The notes under the pieces: model-generated
What the model was told of the DNA's origin: nothing
The model's database searches: none
The model's input: only the letters and a program-made list of their open reading frames with translations
Position numbers and translations under genes: made by a program
DNA from: Bacteroidota bacterium
GTDB taxonomy: Bacteria > Bacteroidota > Bacteroidia > Bacteroidales > F082
Assembly: GCA_023396415.1 (NCBI GenBank)
Contig: JAEWWJ010000122.1
Location: forward strand, 1-25,365
Length of the DNA: 25,365 nt
Direction: 5' to 3'
In this document: positions 23,165 through 25,365 of the stretch, in pieces
Layout of the letters: every line of letters starts with the position of its first letter
Numbering within the stretch: the stretch's first letter is position 1

Positions 23165-25129
23165 ATGAAAAAAACTTTACTTTTCGTTTCATGCGCTGTT
23201 TTATCCACTGCCTTGTTCAGTCAAAACGCGAAGTATGAACGCAAATCGGATCCTGCAAAAGCACCTCAAAACGAGTTGTTTGTTGGTGAGGCACCATTGC
23301 AGCAAGCTGTTACGCCCGCTCAAATTGAACCTTTTATCCCAAAAAAGGATGCCAATTTTGTCTCCGTTTTGCCTATCGGCACTTCGGCCAATGCTTTTGG
23401 TTTTTTTGTAGATTCGCGCACCGCGAATATCGCAGTGAACAACAGTTTGAATACCATTAGCTTTACCCATCGTCTACAAACCCCGAGCGGAAACTATGTT
23501 GGCCATGATGTTTCTTTCGACAGAGGATTGACATGGCAGTTAAACCAAGTTGATTATGATCCCACTGTTGCCGGATTTTTCAATGCCCGCTATCCTTTCG
23601 GTGGTATTTACAATCCTGAAGGTAATACCAATCCGCTCAATGCCTATCAAACTTTTATGGCTCCATTATTGGATGGAAGTCTTGGTGTTGCCAACTCATG
23701 GGGAGGCATTGGATACGGTGCCAAAGGTTTTGCCCCTGATGCCACCGGCGCTCAAAGTTCGTTCAACTCAAGCGGATCAACCAAATGGTTTTTGCCTTCA
23801 ACCTACACCATCACCAGTAAAGGTGAGGCTTGGTTTGTTGATGAACAAAGATCTTGGGATGGAACAACTTCCACTTACATAGGTTTGTTGAATGTTGCGA
23901 GAGGCACTTGGGATGAAAACCAAGGCAATTTTGATTATAATGTGCAAGAGTGGGCTTTTGATGTCAACCCCGATGACGGTATCAACGATGTTGAGATTGC
24001 CTTTAGCCCTGATGGGATGACGGGATACATGAGTCTTCTTACCAACTTGCCCGAAACACTTCCTTTTACCTCCTACCATCCAGTTCTTTTTAAAACCACT
24101 GATGGTGGCGAAACATGGTCAGAAAACCCCATTCAGGTTCAACTCGGAGGTCCGGGCGGTCTTACTGCAGTTCAAGAGTTTCTTAGCGATGATGCTCTCG
24201 CAGCTTATTTTGATCCGGATCCAGTGCCAAGCCGCGATGCTATTGCTTATTATATGGGCTATTATCATGATTTGATGGTGGATGCTTGGGGAAACCCTCA
24301 CCTTATTGGCAACATTTTGCTTGCCGATTTAGAAGCCGGAACAATTAATGTTGGACAAGGTTTTGTTGGTATTTTCCATATTTGGTCCAACGATGGTGGA
24401 ATCACCTGGCAATCCTATAAATTGGCCGACATTATGCAGTACAAAGCTGAGTTTGTTGTAGGCACAAGCACAGGAAATCACTATAGTCGTGGTCAGATTT
24501 CATCAACTCCCGACGGCACCGTCTTGTTCTTCTCTTGGTTGGATAGCGATATTCCAGATGCAGCCGACAACAACCGCCCCGACATTTATTTTAGAGACTT
24601 TGTTCCTTATGCCGGAGCCAACGGAACCCACAGCGAAATTGAAAATGTTACCGTGTTCAGCCCTGCCATGTGGACCGCCAACTGGGCAACCATGCCTTAC
24701 AATGTATTTATTCAACCTGTTGCAGCCAATTCGGTCGAATGTACTATTCCTTGGGTGTACCAAAAGCTTGGTGCTGCCAACGATCCCGGTCAGCCCGTGC
24801 AGTTTTATTACATCAGTGATTTTAAAAAAACCTACACCATTACCGATCTGAATGAAAACGTTCCCTCTGAAATGGCCATGGTAAGTCAAAATCAACCCAA
24901 CCCTTTCAAAAACGAAACTACCATCAATGTTACCTTAGCCAAAAAAACGACGCTCACCTTAGAAGTGTATAACCTCACCGGACAAAAAGTGATGGGTAAA
25001 AACTTTGGCGTTTTGGATCAAGGTGTTCATCCTTTGCGCATCTCAGCCGATCAATTAAAGAGTGGTGTTTATTTCTACACCATTCAATCGGAAATGGGAA
25101 AAGTGACCAAGAAAATGATTGTTGACTAA
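23165..25129 (+). CDS. Secreted Asp-box protein with T9SS type A sorting domain (paralogue B)
   Basis: 654 residues from ATG 23165, which gives the signal peptide MKKTLLFVSCAVLSTALFSQ. A TTG at 23141 would add eight residues but abuts the promoter. The body (about 55-565) is a predicted sialidase-like propeller with Asp-boxes SFDRGLTW, KTTDGGETW and WSNDGGITW. Landmarks shared with paralogue A in the same order are LPIGTSANAFG, GGIYNPEGNTNPLNAYQTF, SPDGMTGYMSLL, PSRDAIAYYMGYYHDLMVDA and DIPDAADNNRPDIYFRD. The tail (about 575-654; QNQPNPFKNETTINV, LTGQKVMG, KSGVYFYTI, KKMIVD) is a type A sorting domain. It is transcribed away from paralogue A and ended by a strong terminator. Its promoter does not carry the TAAGCGA extension, so regulation may differ. 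Its function is unknown. Confidence 0.9.
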   Translation: MKKTLLFVSCAVLSTALFSQNAKYERKSDPAKAPQNELFVGEAPLQQAVTPAQIEPFIPKKDANFVSVLPIGTSANAFGFFVDSRTANIAVNNSLNTISFTHRLQTPSGNYVGHDVSFDRGLTWQLNQVDYDPTVAGFFNARYPFGGIYNPEGNTNPLNAYQTFMAPLLDGSLGVANSWGGIGYGAKGFAPDATGAQSSFNSSGSTKWFLPSTYTITSKGEAWFVDEQRSWDGTTSTYIGLLNVARGTWDENQGNFDYNVQEWAFDVNPDDGINDVEIAFSPDGMTGYMSLLTNLPETLPFTSYHPVLFKTTDGGETWSENPIQVQLGGPGGLTAVQEFLSDDALAAYFDPDPVPSRDAIAYYMGYYHDLMVDAWGNPHLIGNILLADLEAGTINVGQGFVGIFHIWSNDGGITWQSYKLADIMQYKAEFVVGTSTGNHYSRGQISSTPDGTVLFFSWLDSDIPDAADNNRPDIYFRDFVPYAGANGTHSEIENVTVFSPAMWTANWATMPYNVFIQPVAANSVECTIPWVYQKLGAANDPGQPVQFYYISDFKKTYTITDLNENVPSEMAMVSQNQPNPFKNETTINVTLAKKTTLTLEVYNLTGQKVMGKNFGVLDQGVHPLRISADQLKSGVYFYTIQSEMGKVTKKMIVD

Positions 25130-25152
25130 CCAATAATTTTCAAACACAAAAC

Positions 25153-25183
25153 AAAAAAAGAGGCCAAAAGGCCTCTTTTTTTT
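25153..25183 (+). terminator. Terminator of the 23165-25129 gene
   Basis: AGAGGCC (25159-25165) pairs with GGCCTCT (25170-25176) around AAAA, with a long A-run before and T-run after. It begins 24 bp past the stop and is probably bidirectional. Confidence 0.92.
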
Positions 25184-25303
25184 GGGCGTACGCGCGATTG
25201 GTTTGACGAAAATCGAAGTCACATTGCTTTGCTACAATGGCAATATTTGTAAGTATTTCAACAGCAAGATTGATTTGAAATCATTGTTGTCCGATAAAAA
25301 ATA

Positions 25304-25340
25304 AGAGTCGGAAGATAGTTAAATCTTCCGGACTCTTTTT
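25304..25340. terminator. Hairpin with flanking A/T runs near the right edge
   Basis: AGAGTC-GGAAGAT (25304-25316) pairs with ATCTTCC-GACTCT (25323-25336), leaving one bulged G at 25330. A T-run follows on the plus strand and a T-rich tract on the minus strand. No gene lies between this and the previous terminator. It most likely ends a minus-strand gene beyond the window. Confidence 0.7.
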
Positions 25341-25365
25341 GTAGTTTTGTTTTTACCACAAAACT

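Noticed and set aside
24503..24895. 130-residue minus-strand ORF in paralogue B
   Set aside because: Antisense to conserved propeller and linker sequence; no independent support.
20796..25129. Sialidase call for the Asp-box proteins
   Set aside because: Asp-boxes occur in many propellers; I could not find the arginine triad and nucleophile needed for a sialidase.

Overview
The window looks like a chromosomal segment of a Bacteroidota bacterium (Flavobacteriia/Bacteroidia-like, species not identifiable). Four things point there. Many proteins end in type IX secretion system (T9SS) sorting domains, mostly type A and one type B. Several genes have the Bacteroidota -7 promoter element TAnnTTTG upstream. 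The lipoproteins and leaders lack Shine-Dalgarno-like sequences. The order DUF1573 - yajC - YbbR-like - coaE is, as I recall, common in this phylum.

Layout. 1-1694: 3' part of a secreted T9SS protein with tandem Kre9/Knh1-like repeats and a strong terminator. 2097-3726: a von Willebrand A lipoprotein and a small DUF1801 protein. 3884-6306 (minus): a housekeeping operon of DUF1573 lipoprotein, YajC, YbbR-like protein and dephospho-CoA kinase, with an intrinsic terminator between yajC and the YbbR gene. 6435-9225 (minus): a type B T9SS PKD protein, a small CoA-binding protein and a ketoacyl-ACP synthase III-like enzyme. 9489-16530 (plus): two large secreted proteins with unrelated N-terminal halves but the same C-terminal module (PKD, PKD, jelly-roll-like 'choice-of-anchor J', type A sorting domain). 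16773-17894 (minus): a GNAT-like protein flanked by repeat-rich intergenic DNA. 18576-25129: three secreted Asp-box proteins. Two of them (20796-22823 minus, 23165-25129 plus) are clear paralogues transcribed divergently.

How the genes work together. Seven of the fifteen genes encode proteins predicted to leave the cell through T9SS; the secretion machinery itself is not in the window. YajC supports Sec, the first export step for all of them. The most interesting signal is regulatory. The genes at 18576-20468 and 20796-22823 share a promoter (TTGCTTT, then ACCTAYTTTTGTAAGCGA) and part of a leader (ATTAACTTAA, then ACAAAT before the start), so they are probably co-expressed.

I see no CRISPR array, no rRNA or tRNA gene, no transposase or phage gene, and no convincing new defence or biosynthetic system. 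Functions of the secreted proteins are inferred from domain patterns read by eye, not from searches.
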